From Podospora comata (Eukaryota > Ascomycota > Sordariomycetes > Sordariales > Podosporaceae): 64,000 nucleotides of DNA. Below are positions 1 through 12,000 of the stretch, in pieces. The notes beneath the pieces are model-generated. The model saw only the letters and a program-made list of their open reading frames with translations, was not told the origin of the DNA and did no database searches. Every line of letters starts with the position of its first letter. Within the stretch, counting starts at the first letter, position 1. The stretch spans positions 4,216,001 to 4,280,000 of the forward strand of contig CP071494.1 of the NCBI GenBank assembly GCA_017354895.1. The letters run 5' to 3'. Both the position numbers and the translations under genes were made by a program.

Positions 1-2122
1 CTCGATGCCAAAACGTGGCGTTTAGAGGTTCGCCTTCGGGCCAGTCTGCCGCTGGACTGTAGGCCTCGCGTGTAGAGTATTCGAGTTGGAAGACTGGCCC
101 GGTACCATTGAGAGTAGTGAAGGTGTTGACGTCAGCGTAGTAAGTGTAGGCTTCGAATATTTCCCATGTGCCAGTGTCGACTTCGTACAGGCGGTAACCC
201 GAGTTCAGGTTGGTTAACGGGGTCAATGAGGGGCCGGTCCATGCCGCAACAAGAGCATCATATGCTGTTTGTAAAGTTCCATTGTTACTGTAGAAAATGG
301 AAATTTGGTCTGGCAGGAATTGAAGTCAGTTTGGAGGCTCTTGTAGCAATATCAAGAATCAAATACGTGCCTTCATGGGTGTGACCGAAAAACACGTTAG
401 CAATTACATGCGGAGAGTATCGCTCAATGATTTGATAGAAAGCATCCGACCCCCCAGGGAGAGCATTTTGGCCCTGCCAGCCGGTGGGCACATGGCCCAT
501 GATCCATACCCGTTGGCCTTCGTCCTCAGCTTTCTGAAGCTCTTCGACGAGAAAGGAGAAAATTCCCGAGTAGTCTGGGTTGTCAGCATGTAGAAATGCA
601 AAATTATTGGCTTGGTACCAAAAATCGGTGTTGATTGTAATAATCCTCAAGCCCAGCGGATGGCCAATAGAGTAGCCGCCGTAATGCAAAGAAGCTTGGG
701 TCTGAGTAGGATTGTCGATCCAACCATAGTGCTCCCAGAGCTTCGAGATATGATCGTAGTGCCAGGAGAACTGTTGGCCGAGAGGCCCGTTGCGGTCGAT
801 GGAGTGAGGACTTTCGAGGCTGGTTGGGACTGAGTCGTGGTTCTAGATTTCGTGAGTAACTTGACCACCTTCACTAGAGATAAATGGAGGAGACAACATA
901 AAAACTCACACCAAGTGCCGCATAGATGGGCCCCCCGATGTATGCCTTGAACATTTGCCAAACGGACACCTCCGTGGAGTGTACATATTCTCTTCCGCTC
1001 GCACTTTCTATTTCATGGGCAACCAAGTCGCCACTGTACAAAGTAAACGCTGGTGGGTTCTCGATTGAAACACCAGTCAGGGGCTGAATGGATTGGAGCG
1101 CGGCAAGTGCTAGGTAGTAGGGAGAATCGCACTTGTAAGAACCAAAAAGTGGTGCCGGCTGATTGATAACAGCTTGAGTTGAGTTCAAGTTCGAAAAGTG
1201 GGTTGAGGAGATCCTGCAACACATCCCAGTAGTACAGTTTGCTTCAGAACCAGTTTTGTATCGGGTGTCCAGGTGAAGGTCCGACAGGTGCAGGACCTTG
1301 ACTCTTTTCCCGCTCCTGGATGGTGTTTTGGTTTTTTCTGGCCTTGGTTTTGGAAACTGGACTTTATATGGAACGACTGTAGGTGGAGGGCAGAAAGTAG
1401 GACTCAGCCAGGCGCAGATATACTGTCCATCCAGTCCCGATACATTGGCAAAAGTCAACACCTGTGTCCATGGAGCGCCGTAAGTGGCGGCCTGGTATGT
1501 CTGCTCACACACAGCTGCTGTTTGAAATACTGTCCCAATGCAAAGGGATATCATAACCTCAGGTAACCACGCAGGCGCAAATCTGGCCACGGTTTGACCG
1601 ACCAACAGGGAAGCTGTGCATTTGGAGCAGTTGTCTGATGTGTTGGTTTCCAAGATGGCCCAGATTGAGTTGATGGCATCGTGGACTAGGGTGTTGGCAT
1701 CTTTGTATGTCAGGTTGGCCAGAGCTGGGGGATACAGAATTGGGTCCAGACCATGAGTCGGTGTCCTGTCTGGGTTTGTGAGGTTAAAAGGGAAGGTCAC
1801 GTTTGACACCGGGTCAATAATCACGGGTTGAGGTTGACTGTCCGTGGTCGGCCCAGGGGTGACTGATATCAAGGCAGTCAAGGTCAGCTTTCGAGGATCA
1901 CCCGAGGGCGTTATTTTGTGACTACAAACCATAGTAGTTCTGAAACACCGAAGTCGGAAAAGCAGCAGGTACGGTGAACGCAGATAGGAGACTCAGTTCG
2001 CCATCAGTGATACTCTGCGTGGATGACACAGTAGTCCCTGAAACAACCGAGCCAGGTGATGCCCAGGAGGGGGCCAAGAGAAGAAAGAGATGAGTGATTT
2101 GCCACATTTCCAACTTTAACAT
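1..2122 (-). CDS. Acid sphingomyelinase-like phosphodiesterase (partial at C-terminus)
   Basis: Secreted metallophosphoesterase of the acid sphingomyelinase family; by family it hydrolyses sphingomyelin-type phosphodiesters outside the cell or in vacuoles. Exons on the minus strand are 2122-1930, 1862-910, 842-367 and 287-1, continuing past the window edge. The first exon gives a signal peptide (MWQITHLFLLL...SWA; an alternative Met lies 5 codons in). A cysteine-bearing saposin-B-like part follows (CSKC near residue 143), then the catalytic domain: LSDLHLD near 258, YSGDL, GNHD (formed only by splicing 909/843), GHVPTGW and GHTHE, which is split by the 288-366 intron. After the last splice the reading GPSLTPLTNLNSGYR is typical of the family. 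The three introns of 67, 67 and 79 bp have GT-AG ends. The family call is firm; the substrate is inferred. Confidence 0.9.
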
Positions 2123-3054
2123 GAATCAAACCTTTTTGGGTGTGAGGGGCATGACGCGAACTACATACATATCTGTGATCCCAAGTCCCTTTGCACAGGT
2201 GAGTGCTCGTGTAGCCTGGCTTGTGTGAACGGCTGGTTTCTGAGCGTTTGTCGTTACAGCCGAGTCTCAACGGCCAGAACTAGCTTCTTGCCGATGTTGC
2301 CTGTCTGCTGCCTGCTGCTTGATGAAGAGGTCATGGAATAATCTTCTCCGCAGTCTAGAGCTAAGATGTGATTCGGCCTGATAGGTAGACTCCTCTGATA
2401 TCGTGGCTCAACAGAGCAGGCGGGTCATCTACTCTTCATTGTCAACTGTCGACAGTCGGCCATCAATCTTCCAAGCCGCAAGGGAGCCACTGTAAGCTGG
2501 CGGGCAGGTGAAATTCTTGAGAAGACCTTGAATTAACCTGACCCGCGAGGAGAGACCTACATGTTATCTACCTTGCAGCCCACAACCTTTTCCATTTCCG
2601 TTCTTTTGCCAGCACCATTTTCCGCCAGCAAAACAAGCAAGTAAGTAAACCAGCCGGGGCCGGGGCCGGGCTTGCAAACAAAGAAATAGACTGACCAGCG
2701 CCGTGAGCGAACCCAGATATCCCAGCACCAAGAACCGCTTCGACGCGAAAACAAACACTTGCAAACCCGCAACCAGAGACTTGCTTGGACGGCCCACAGC
2801 CAAGCGAAGCGCCTGAGCACGTGACCTCCCAGAGACCTCTCGAGCTAGGTAAGGCTGACCAATCAACGCGTGTACTCAATTGACAGGACCCTTGCCAAAG
2901 CGTGGCTAACTTGGTGCCAAAGGCCCGGCTGTCGCAGCCTTCCCAAATACCCAAGACAATCACCAAGGCGCTTGGTCGCCGGTCTGTAGTACGAGTTCGC
3001 GTCCCGTCGCGGAAGCCCACTGGCAGCCTTGCCCATTCTGTCAAAAGGTTGCCA
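2123..3054. promoter_or_regulatory. Divergent intergenic region
   Basis: Lies between the divergent sphingomyelinase-like and chromodomain genes. It holds a CCAAT-type element (ACCAATCA, 2858-2865) and otherwise no recognisable gene. An ORF in frame with the chromodomain gene opens at 2902, so translation from that upstream ATG is formally possible (51 extra codons). Confidence 0.5.
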
Positions 3055-6000
3055 ATGCCTGCCAAAAGAAAGGCCAAGTCCAAACCGCCCAAAGCCAGAC
3101 ATCGCAAGGCCACACGCGATCCCACTCCTGAAGAGGAGTACCAAGTCCGCAGCATCCTCGACGAGAAGGTCGAGCGCGGCAAGCTCCTGTACTTGATAGA
3201 CTGGGAGGATAGCCCCGAGGGGCAGACCTACGATCCAACCTGGGTACTTGATGATTCCTGTGCTGTTTAGCTTGCCTGTCAAAGCTGCTTGTCTCGTTCA
3301 ATTCCCTGGGGACGCGCTAACTGCCATGGGGTGTTTCCTCTTCTTAGGAGCCTGCCAAGCACGTAAACGAGGTAGCCATCAACGAGTGGGAGGCCGAGAA
3401 GAAGAAGAAGAAGAAGAAGCTCCTCGCTGGGGAAGGTCAGGAGAGCAGAAAGCGGTCAGCAAGCTCTCTGCCCGAAGCCGCCGAGGACGAGAACGAGGAA
3501 GACGACGCCAGACCTGCGAAGAGGGCCAAGGGCGACGACTCGGGCTATACATCGCCAGAGCTAGAGCTTGGGGTTGAAGTTGATAATATTCCTGACAAGG
3601 CAGGGAGGCAGCTTATACTGGATATTCACCCGCCGTCACAAGTGGATCCTAACGACTATCAGTTGTTTACAGCATCTCAGCTCTCGTCTCAAAACAGCAG
3701 TAAGCTCGATTCCACATCCCATACCGATAGCAACGAGGCCTCATCTGGAAAGGTTCTCAGCCAGCGAACCATACCTGATTCCCAAGCCACTGGCGAGTCG
3801 GAGCTCAGTTCAACGATCCCGGAGATTGTGCTGGCTAGCCAATCGCAAGGACGAAGAGTGGGTTCCCTCGAGCGTGAGGAGCAACAAGCGCTGGATTCTC
3901 AAGTCGCGAGCGAACAATCGCAGCAGGCAGAGTGTGAGCAGCAGGTCGAAGAGCAACAGCAGAAGGTGGGGCAGAGCCAGCAAGAAGAGCAACAGCGCAA
4001 GGAGCAACAAAAGTCCAGTCGGGAAGAAGAACCTCAAGTATCGAAAACGTTGGACCACGACGAGGGGACGATATCAGAGTCTCTGATACCATCGCGCCAA
4101 CCTGATCCATCACATCAACCTGTCAACCACAACACGCCACAGGCGTTTCGAGACGAGAATAACCATTCACAGAGCAGCTCCGTGTCGGGGTTCTTGACGC
4201 AGCCCGACTACCCTCATCTCAGCAACGACCCCTTCGGCGGAGTGGAGTCCGCTGTGGCTGAGGCTTACCAAGGCAGCGAAGTGAATCGAGATAGTCAAGT
4301 TGCGATTAGCCAACAACGCCGCACGCCTGCACCCATCGAAAACTCCTCCATCCCAAGTGTGAGCAACGCGCCGCGAGCTGATTCACCACAGGTCACCTCA
4401 CCAGAGATCTCGAGCTCCAGTTGGCAGTCGCAGCAAGCGCAGTTGGTAGATCCATTTGTGCCACTTTCGAGCCACTTGAACCAAATTCGAACTCAAAGCC
4501 AGGAGTCGAGCCAAAGGGTCGAAGAGTTCGTTCCCGAAACGGCGCAAAAAGAGAGGACTCTGGTTTCCAACAGCGAACACCACAAAACCACCTGTCAGTG
4601 ATACCCGCTTGGCCAGAGCCGCAAGTTCCGGTTCTGTTCCGCCGCACAGTTCTACCTTCCCCACTACTCAATCTCTCCCTCAACGATCAGAAACTGAAAC
4701 ATTACGACCAGTCTCCAACAACATTCGAATCAAAATGGGGCCAACGCCGCCATCTGGTAAGCAGTCCGACGCTGTCGCAGATCTGAGATCAGCCCTACCA
4801 GACTGGATGCTGCGTCCAGAATCTGAACCAGAACCGCAGCCAGAGCCAGAGCCAGAGTTGGCAGTCCACCAGTCGCATAACCCAGAGCCTTCATTTCCAG
4901 TATCGGAAGAGGCTCAGTCGCAACCTCCACCACCCCCACAACCTCAACAATCTTCATTTCCCGTTTCGGAAGAAGCCCAGTTGCAGCACATAGAGCCTGC
5001 AGTTCCAATGTCCGACATGACCCATTTACATCACCCGCAGCCGTCAATCTTATCCGAGGCCGGTCCAGGTCCAGGTCCTTCTTCTCCCTCCATTGCGGTA
5101 CCAATATCAAGCCGGAGCCTTCCTCGGCGTGACGCAGTGGAAGAATTGCGAGAAGCCATCGGTCTTCACGATGGCAGTTTATTTGAGGCCCCACAAAGCC
5201 ACTACCCTGAGGAAGCCCTCACGCTTTCTTCCACCGAGCTCCCTGTTATCGGCAGCCATCATCAGCACAACACCGAGATGGAGTATGAGAATTTACCAAC
5301 GACAGTTGCTCCGTCGGATCTAACGACCTCTGTGGATCTCTCACGCGGTGTAGGCGAAGGCCCAGCCATGTCGAACCCTCTGTTCTCGGTTCACGATGTA
5401 CAACCACTGGGGACCGCCGAGGTGGATTCCGATCACGACGCGGCACACGACATCGATGAAAACCCTATTGAGCTTCGACAATTCGTGGTAACCCTACCCA
5501 TGGCGGCCAACACCCGGTCGCTCTATGTCGATGTTATTGCTCAAAACCTGCAGGCGATGACTGAGTTTGGCGATGTCTACTGCGAACCAGGCTTGCAAGC
5601 TCCGGACGATGCTCTGACGGCCAAGATTGATGCCTTTTTCAGGCGATTGAACGACCTGGTTGACCTCCCAGCATTCGACGACGACACATTCCATCAACTC
5701 AACTCTGAAGGCATGCTGAAGCATGCTATCAATTCCAACAGCAAGTTCTCCTTTGTCTATGAGTTTCTCAAGACGCTGCGGTGGCTCAACGACCGCATCT
5801 TAATCGTGGCACGCCCAGGAAGGACCCTGAAATACCTTGAGGAAATCGTCGCACAAGAGGTTCCCTTGTCCCAGCTGAGCAAGACGTATGCAGTCTTGAG
5901 TACCGAGTCGCCGGAGCACGTCAGCGAGGCGGCCAGGGTGATTGTGGCAGAAGCTGGCCAAGATCTTTCCAAGATTGGCGGGCAACTCGATGTCGTCATT

Positions 6001-7503
6001 CTCTTCGACCATGAAGCCAGGCAGGTCAACCTGCCTCCCAAGCTCAGTTGCGAATCGACAATATTCCTGTCCCTCGCCACCATTTGCTCTTTGGAGCACA
6101 TTTTACTACAGCTCCGCGAAATGCCTTCGTATCCCGATATGTCACCTCTGGAGATCAGCAATGCGCTTTGCCAGGTGACCGCATTGCTGGTCAGGCATCT
6201 CAAGGACCCCGAATACGCACCTCCACCTCATGAGGTTGCCGCCGCATTTGCCAGCTTTCTGGAAAACCCCGAGAACGATATTGATTACGTGTCTCAACCC
6301 CTCCCAATTAGCGTGGACGAGATGTGGGAGTCACAACCCCAAACTCAAGCTGATAATGGCGAGTTGGGTCGTCGGAAGCGTCCCTTGGATGATGACCAAG
6401 ATATGATGTCGAAGCGTCGAAAGACCACGCGAGCTTCGTCCTCGGTGCCCATGTCTGAGCTGCTGAGAGACACTTTGGCGCGCCATCCTGTTAATAACGA
6501 GCGGTCGGCAGAGATGGCCGAAGTGCCGGTTGCCCAGTTGGAGGGTATGGCGTACCAAGTAAGGAAACTCCCCATGAGACTATTTTAGAGACCTAAAACT
6601 AACTGGCATTTCCAGATATTCAAGCTTGAGAACCGGGTTGACGATCTCAGCACCGTGAACGCGAAGTTGCGTGCACATACTGATCCTCTAGAGAAGGAAC
6701 TTGAGTCATGGAGAGGCACCCTCAACACGCTTCACGTGAGATATACAGAAGCTCTCAACGACCGGTCCGACTTTGAGAAGGAATGCAAGCAGGCCAACAA
6801 GGTCGCGGCAGCAGCCACGGAGAAGCTCGAGAATGTCAAGGCCGAGGTCGCGTCGCTCAAGGAGCATAACAAGGCGCTTGAATTCAAGCTTGCCGAGGCC
6901 ACACTGGCGATGGAACAGTCAACCGTCCCCGACATTGCCCGGTTTGCCCAGCTCGAGAAGGAACTCGCCGAAACCAAAGCCAGGGCAGAAAAGGCTGAGA
7001 AGAAGGCTGCTGCCTTGTCAAACGAAGCCGACTTTGTCCGTCAGAATTACCAGAACGCCTCCAGTTATCAACAGGAGCAGAACCACGAGATGAAGAGGCT
7101 CAGGGATGAGATTGCAGTTCTCACTACGCGGGCCAACGAGAATATCGTCAAGATTCAGCAGATTCACGCAGCCAATGAGCTGGCTTATCATCAGCGTCAA
7201 CTTGCCGAACTACAGGACATGGTCCGGGATCGCGAAAGGGAGCTGGATCTTTTGAGGACGGAGAATCAACAGCTCAAGAGCGGCCGCAGGGAAACGAGGG
7301 GAGGAAGCACCCCGCGCAGCCCGCGGATAGGCGCCATGGGAGGGGTGATGCCCAGCCCGAGACCTGGAAGGAGTGGTGCTGGCAGCAGGGGGACTAGTCC
7401 TGCCGCTGCGGCGAGTTCGGATCCTGCCGTGCCTGGTATGGCCTACGCGCCGGCTGGGGCGAATGGGCGGCGGCATCACCTTCGCGAACACCTTCGCGAT
7501 TAG
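3055..7503 (+). CDS. Chromodomain / HDA2-3-like / coiled-coil protein (CDP-2-type candidate)
   Basis: Exons 3055-3243, 3348-4597, 4650-6558 and 6616-7503 give 1411 residues. A chromodomain sits at about residues 27-80 (YQVRSILDEKVERGKLLYLIDW...TYDPTW, joined across intron 1 to EPAKHVNEVAINEW). A run of seven lysines follows, then a long disordered Q/E/S/P-rich stretch. About residues 755-1040 resemble the HDA2/3 helicase-like fold of class II histone deacetylase complexes (FVYEFLKTLRWLNDRILIVARPG). The C-terminus from about 1116 is a coiled coil with a Gly/Ser/Arg tail. By analogy it would tether a deacetylase to methylated H3, as CDP-2 does in the Neurospora HCHC complex; that role is inferred. 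Introns 1 and 3 have clear GT-AG ends and CTAAC branch points. Intron 2 (4598-4649) is the only phase-correct choice I found across the frame change and has a weak donor. Confidence 0.82.
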
Positions 7504-9043
7504 AAGAGGAGGGTAAACGATATAAGTTTGATGTCCCATATCGGTCTCTTGCCATTGCGGCAAGCTTATTCACCAGTTTGCGCTTATTTATCATACGGCC
7601 ATCAGTTTTCAGTCGTCATCGGACAGGACGAATGGCACAACGGCAACGTGGAAGCTCAAGGATTGCTTGGTTTACTGTACATATTTGCGTGTTTAACTTG
7701 CATTTCGTGTAATTGGGATGGGGAGTTTTCGGGATAATGGGGAAAACATTGTATTGGGGCAAAAGAGTATATACTCTGCCTCTTATTGTTCAGGCGCAGT
7801 TTACGCAGCATCAAAGGGGAAATGGAGCGCAATAATCACGTTCTATGTCGTTGGTCTCGGCTGTTTTGTTTTATTGGTTGCTGCATTTCTCGAGGAAAAC
7901 TATCAAGGCAGATAAGGGAAGACTATACCGTTAGGATGGTTGGGCATGAAAGTTGTTCTGGGTGCGTGCTCTGCCGGGGAGCTGTTTGAGTTTGAGGGCA
8001 GACATGTGGTGGTATTGTTTTGTTGCAAATGATTGATTAGTTAACACCCGTGAGTAGTCGATACGTGTTAGTGTTGGGGAATAAAAATGAATGTGTGTTG
8101 AGTGAAACAATCGAAGTTGCTAGTTGTTGTGTCTGCCATTCCAGCTGATGATATGAGTGGCTTGTGTGATCCCAAGTAGAATGATTGAGTAAATCCAACG
8201 TGACACTACCACCATACTGGACAAATAATCATCACTAAGACTGCTTGATTCGAAGCTGGTGCTGGCATGAGGTTGTGGAAACCTTTGGTGTGGCTGAATG
8301 ATGGCGTAACTGAAACATGGTCGTCTGAGTGTGCTAAAAGAACATGAGCGAGTGGCGAAAACGCCCATCTCTTGTGGTGGCATCAGCATTTCCTCCCAAA
8401 TGTTGGAGAGAAATCCGATCTCTCCAAGTTCAGGGGTAGGGGGACGATGAGGGTTAGGGTTACACAACTGCTACAACTACAACAACTGTAACATCTTGTC
8501 TCTGAATATTTTCTGATGTCCGAAAAATTCAGGCAACAGTGAATTTGAGGTACGATAGCTGTTCCAGTGCTTTCTTCCTTTCCTCGGGAGGTTTCTTTCA
8601 CCCGCGTGGGCTTTCCCCTGATTACAAAGCCCAGGCAATCTGGTGGGCTTCCAGCGTCGTTGCTCCGAGGGCGGGCGGCGATAAGAGGGTGATAAGGCGC
8701 ATTGCCTGCCGCTGAGACGCCCAACGTCACTGGCCTCGCCGCCTCATCTGCAGCCTGCAGCCTTGGTGTCTTCTGGTCCCTCAAGGTGCAGCAGTTGAGC
8801 AAGCTCAAGCCCCTCCAAGGGCTCTATCGGTCAACGAATTCCTAGGACCTTTCGATCTCTTTCTTCAAGCTTTCGCCTTGTTTTCCTTTCGACTTTTACA
8901 GCTAGAGAAGAGAAGAGAACACATTTCACGATCGGATTTCTTATAATACAGTTTGTTTCCCTTCCGAGCACCCCAGTAATACAACCTTGTCGGCATCGGC
9001 CCCAGGACACCAATACCGATATTCCAGCCGCTTTTGAAAAGCC
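7504..9043. other. Intergenic region, no gene seen
   Basis: Tail-to-head spacer of 1.5 kb holding the 3' UTR of the chromodomain gene and the promoter of the DUF3684 gene. The only notable motif is a telobox-like GGGTTAGGGTT at 8451-8461. ORFs here are short and have no coding character. Confidence 0.5.
8451..8463 (-). promoter_or_regulatory. Telobox-like motif
   Basis: The sequence GGGTTAGGGTTAC is two telomere-type units inside a promoter region about 590 bp upstream of the DUF3684 gene. Such boxes bind Tbf1/TRF-like factors in fungi; use here is inferred. Confidence 0.35.
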
Positions 9044-12000
9044 ATGGATTACGCACGGCTTCGTGCGCAAGCCTTGAGCAATGGCGATGACGAAGAAGCG
9101 GTCACTGTCGATACCCGCGCCCTAATCGACAAGGTCTTGGCGAGATACTCTGGGGAGTGGACGACCCTCCGAGAGCTGATCCAGAACGCCGCCGATGCAC
9201 AAGCTACCACAGTCAAGGTCAAGTTCGAGACAATACCCTCGATCAGCGTCCCGCTTCCACAGACGACGAACCAGTCCGAGTTGCTTAAACATGCCGTCCA
9301 GAACCATACCCTCCGACGATTGGTGGTGCAGAACGATGGCCAGCCGTTTACAAAGACAGACTGGGCGAGACTGAAGAGGATTGCGGAGGGAAACCCGGAC
9401 GAGACCAAGATTGGCGCTTTTGGGGTTGGGTTCTACAGTGTCTTTGCCGACTGCGAGGAGCCATTTGTCAGCTCGGGGAGCGAGGCGATGGCGTTTTACT
9501 GGAAGGGGAACGCGCTGTTTACGAAGAAGTATTTGCTGCCGCAGGAGCAGGTGACCAAGGACACGGCTTTTATTCTGGACTACAGGAATACGACGACGCC
9601 GCTGCCGAATTTGCTGTCGGTTAGCCAGTTCCTTGCTACCAGTTTGACGTTTGTTGCGTTGGACAGTGTGGAGTTTTGGATTGATGACTGGAGGATATTG
9701 TCATTTCAGAAGAAGTCGTCGCCAAGCTTGGGGGTTCCCATTCCGAGGGATTTGGAGACGAGAGCACAGGGAGGGCTTATGAAGCTGAAGGCGGCCGGCC
9801 GCACAAGCACACAGATTGATGGGACGTTTATGAGTGTTATTGGGTGGAAGCCCCAGGCGGCTGCGGCCAATAGGAACAATGAGCAGCATGTTTCTGAGAT
9901 GCCCTCACTCAGGAGTTTCTTCTCTAAGCTTACTTCGGCTACTTCCCAGGCGGCGGGACTGAGAGGAAAGGCTGCTAGGGAGGAGCAGGTTGTACAGGAT
10001 TCCATTGCCGAGGATCTCACGGCTTTGTCGACATCGACCATTTTTCTTCGGGTTACTGCGGCTACGATCGAGACGAATGTTGGTGCCAACTTTTCTGCTG
10101 AGCTAGAGCGAGCTACCAAGAAACCGCCACCTAAGGAGACGAAGTTGTCGATTTTGACTTCGTCGTATGATGAGACTGTTGCGTCGGAGATGTCTGCCTC
10201 CAGCCAGGCTGCCAAGGTGGCCGATATCTTTGCGTCAGTTTTGCCTAGCAAGAAGCCGGGTGGTCGTGTCTTCATTGGTTTCCCAACTGCCCAGACGACT
10301 GGTGCTGGTATGCATATTTTTGCGCCCTCGGTTATCCCGACTGTCGAGCGCGAGGCTATCGATCTGAATGCTCGATGGGTACGGACATGGAATCAGGATA
10401 TGTTGCGCGTGGCAGGCATTCTTTCCCGTCTCGCTTTTATCAACGAGATGGCGGACCTGGATGAGAAGCTCAAGCGACTGTCTACCGACAACAAAAAGGG
10501 GCCACCGCTGGCTGATGTGGAGAAGTTCGCGCCAGAGGCTCTCCATATCCTCAAGACATACACCTTTTTGGACTCTACGCCTAGCGCTCAGGTGGGCGAG
10601 CTCATTGAAGAGGCTTTTTGGACTGCCTGGAAGCGTCCTACGATTGAGGTGTTTTCGTCGAGAGGTGTCCTGTCCACCTCCAAGGTCCGAAACTCGTCTG
10701 AGGGGGTCAGCAAGTTTGTTGGAGGAATTCCGGTTATTCTAAACTCGATGAAGAATGATCCGTTCATCAAAAAGTTGATCGAGTTTGAGCTGATCAAGGA
10801 TGTCACCGTTGACGATATCTGTCAAGAGCTGGGCTCAAAGGCGATGGACAAGGACCAGCTTCGACATTTTATTCAGTGGATTTCGAATGCCGCTGCCGCT
10901 GTAGATTATTCTCAGCCCGACCTTAGACGACTCTTGGATGTTGCTGTCGCGACTGTTAGTGAGGGTGGTGACTCGGGTGAGATAGTCACACTGGGCACGA
11001 TTTTGTTCTACCACAACAAGAACATTCCTGCGACGCTCCCAGTGCCGCCGACTTGCTTGCCACATGCCTTTACGGCTGGCATTCCTGAGGTCAAGCTTCG
11101 CGCTCTCGGGTGGGAGCCTCTGGGGATTGTGCCGTGGCTTCGGTTTTTGATTGAATCTGCCGGACAAAAGGAGGAGCAGAATCTGATGAAGAATGCTTCG
11201 TTCGCGGTTCAGGTCTTGACGGTGCTTTCAAAGAGCTGGGATAACCTCAGCCCAAGCTCAAAGTCCTCGGTCGAGTCGGCGTTGCGGAACATCACGGTTA
11301 TGCCGACCAAGATGGGCATGAAGAAGCCAAACGAAGCTTTCTTTCCCTCTGTCAAGTTGTTTGATGATCTGCCAACGCTCGAGGGGTGTGCCAATGTCAA
11401 GGAGAAATTCCTCACGACCCTTGGAGTGAGAAAGACAGTTGATCTGGACACCATCTTCACGCGGCTGTTGAGTCCAACACCTACTTCTGCCGGAGGAGCC
11501 GCGCCACGATGGAGCCATATGGAACTTATTCGGTACCTTGCTTCGGTCGAAGCTGATATCCCTGCTGCTGACTTGAAGAAGCTCAAAGAGTCAGCTCTCT
11601 GCCCTGCCGAGGATGGACCTCGTGGCATGGAGCCCGCAAAGGGCACGTCACGTCTCTACAAGGTTTCTGAGCTATTCGAGCCAAAGGATACTCTCCGGGC
11701 TTTGCGGTTGCCTATTATCCAATGGCCCGGACCTCCAGGTAGCTTCAGGGCCACCAGCAAAGAGGGGCGATTCCTCGCCACGCTTGGTCTGCGACCTTAT
11801 CCTTCGGTCTCTGAGTTGGTGGACATGATGGCTTCAACAGACGAGGAGCTTCGGAGAAACTCTATGACCTACTTTATTCAGAACCACTCGGTCAATGGGT
11901 ATGCTGTCTTTGACATCTCCAAGACTCCCAAGGCTATCCTCCCGATTGAGGGTGATGAGAAGGCGCTGGTTTCCCCATCGCAGTGCTTTGTCAATGAGCG

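Noticed and set aside
2960-3030. tRNA-like stretch (GTAGTACGAGTTCGCGTCCCG)
   Set aside because: The T-loop lacks the conserved A58, the T stem has a mismatch, and no A box or acceptor stem could be found at the right distance on either strand.
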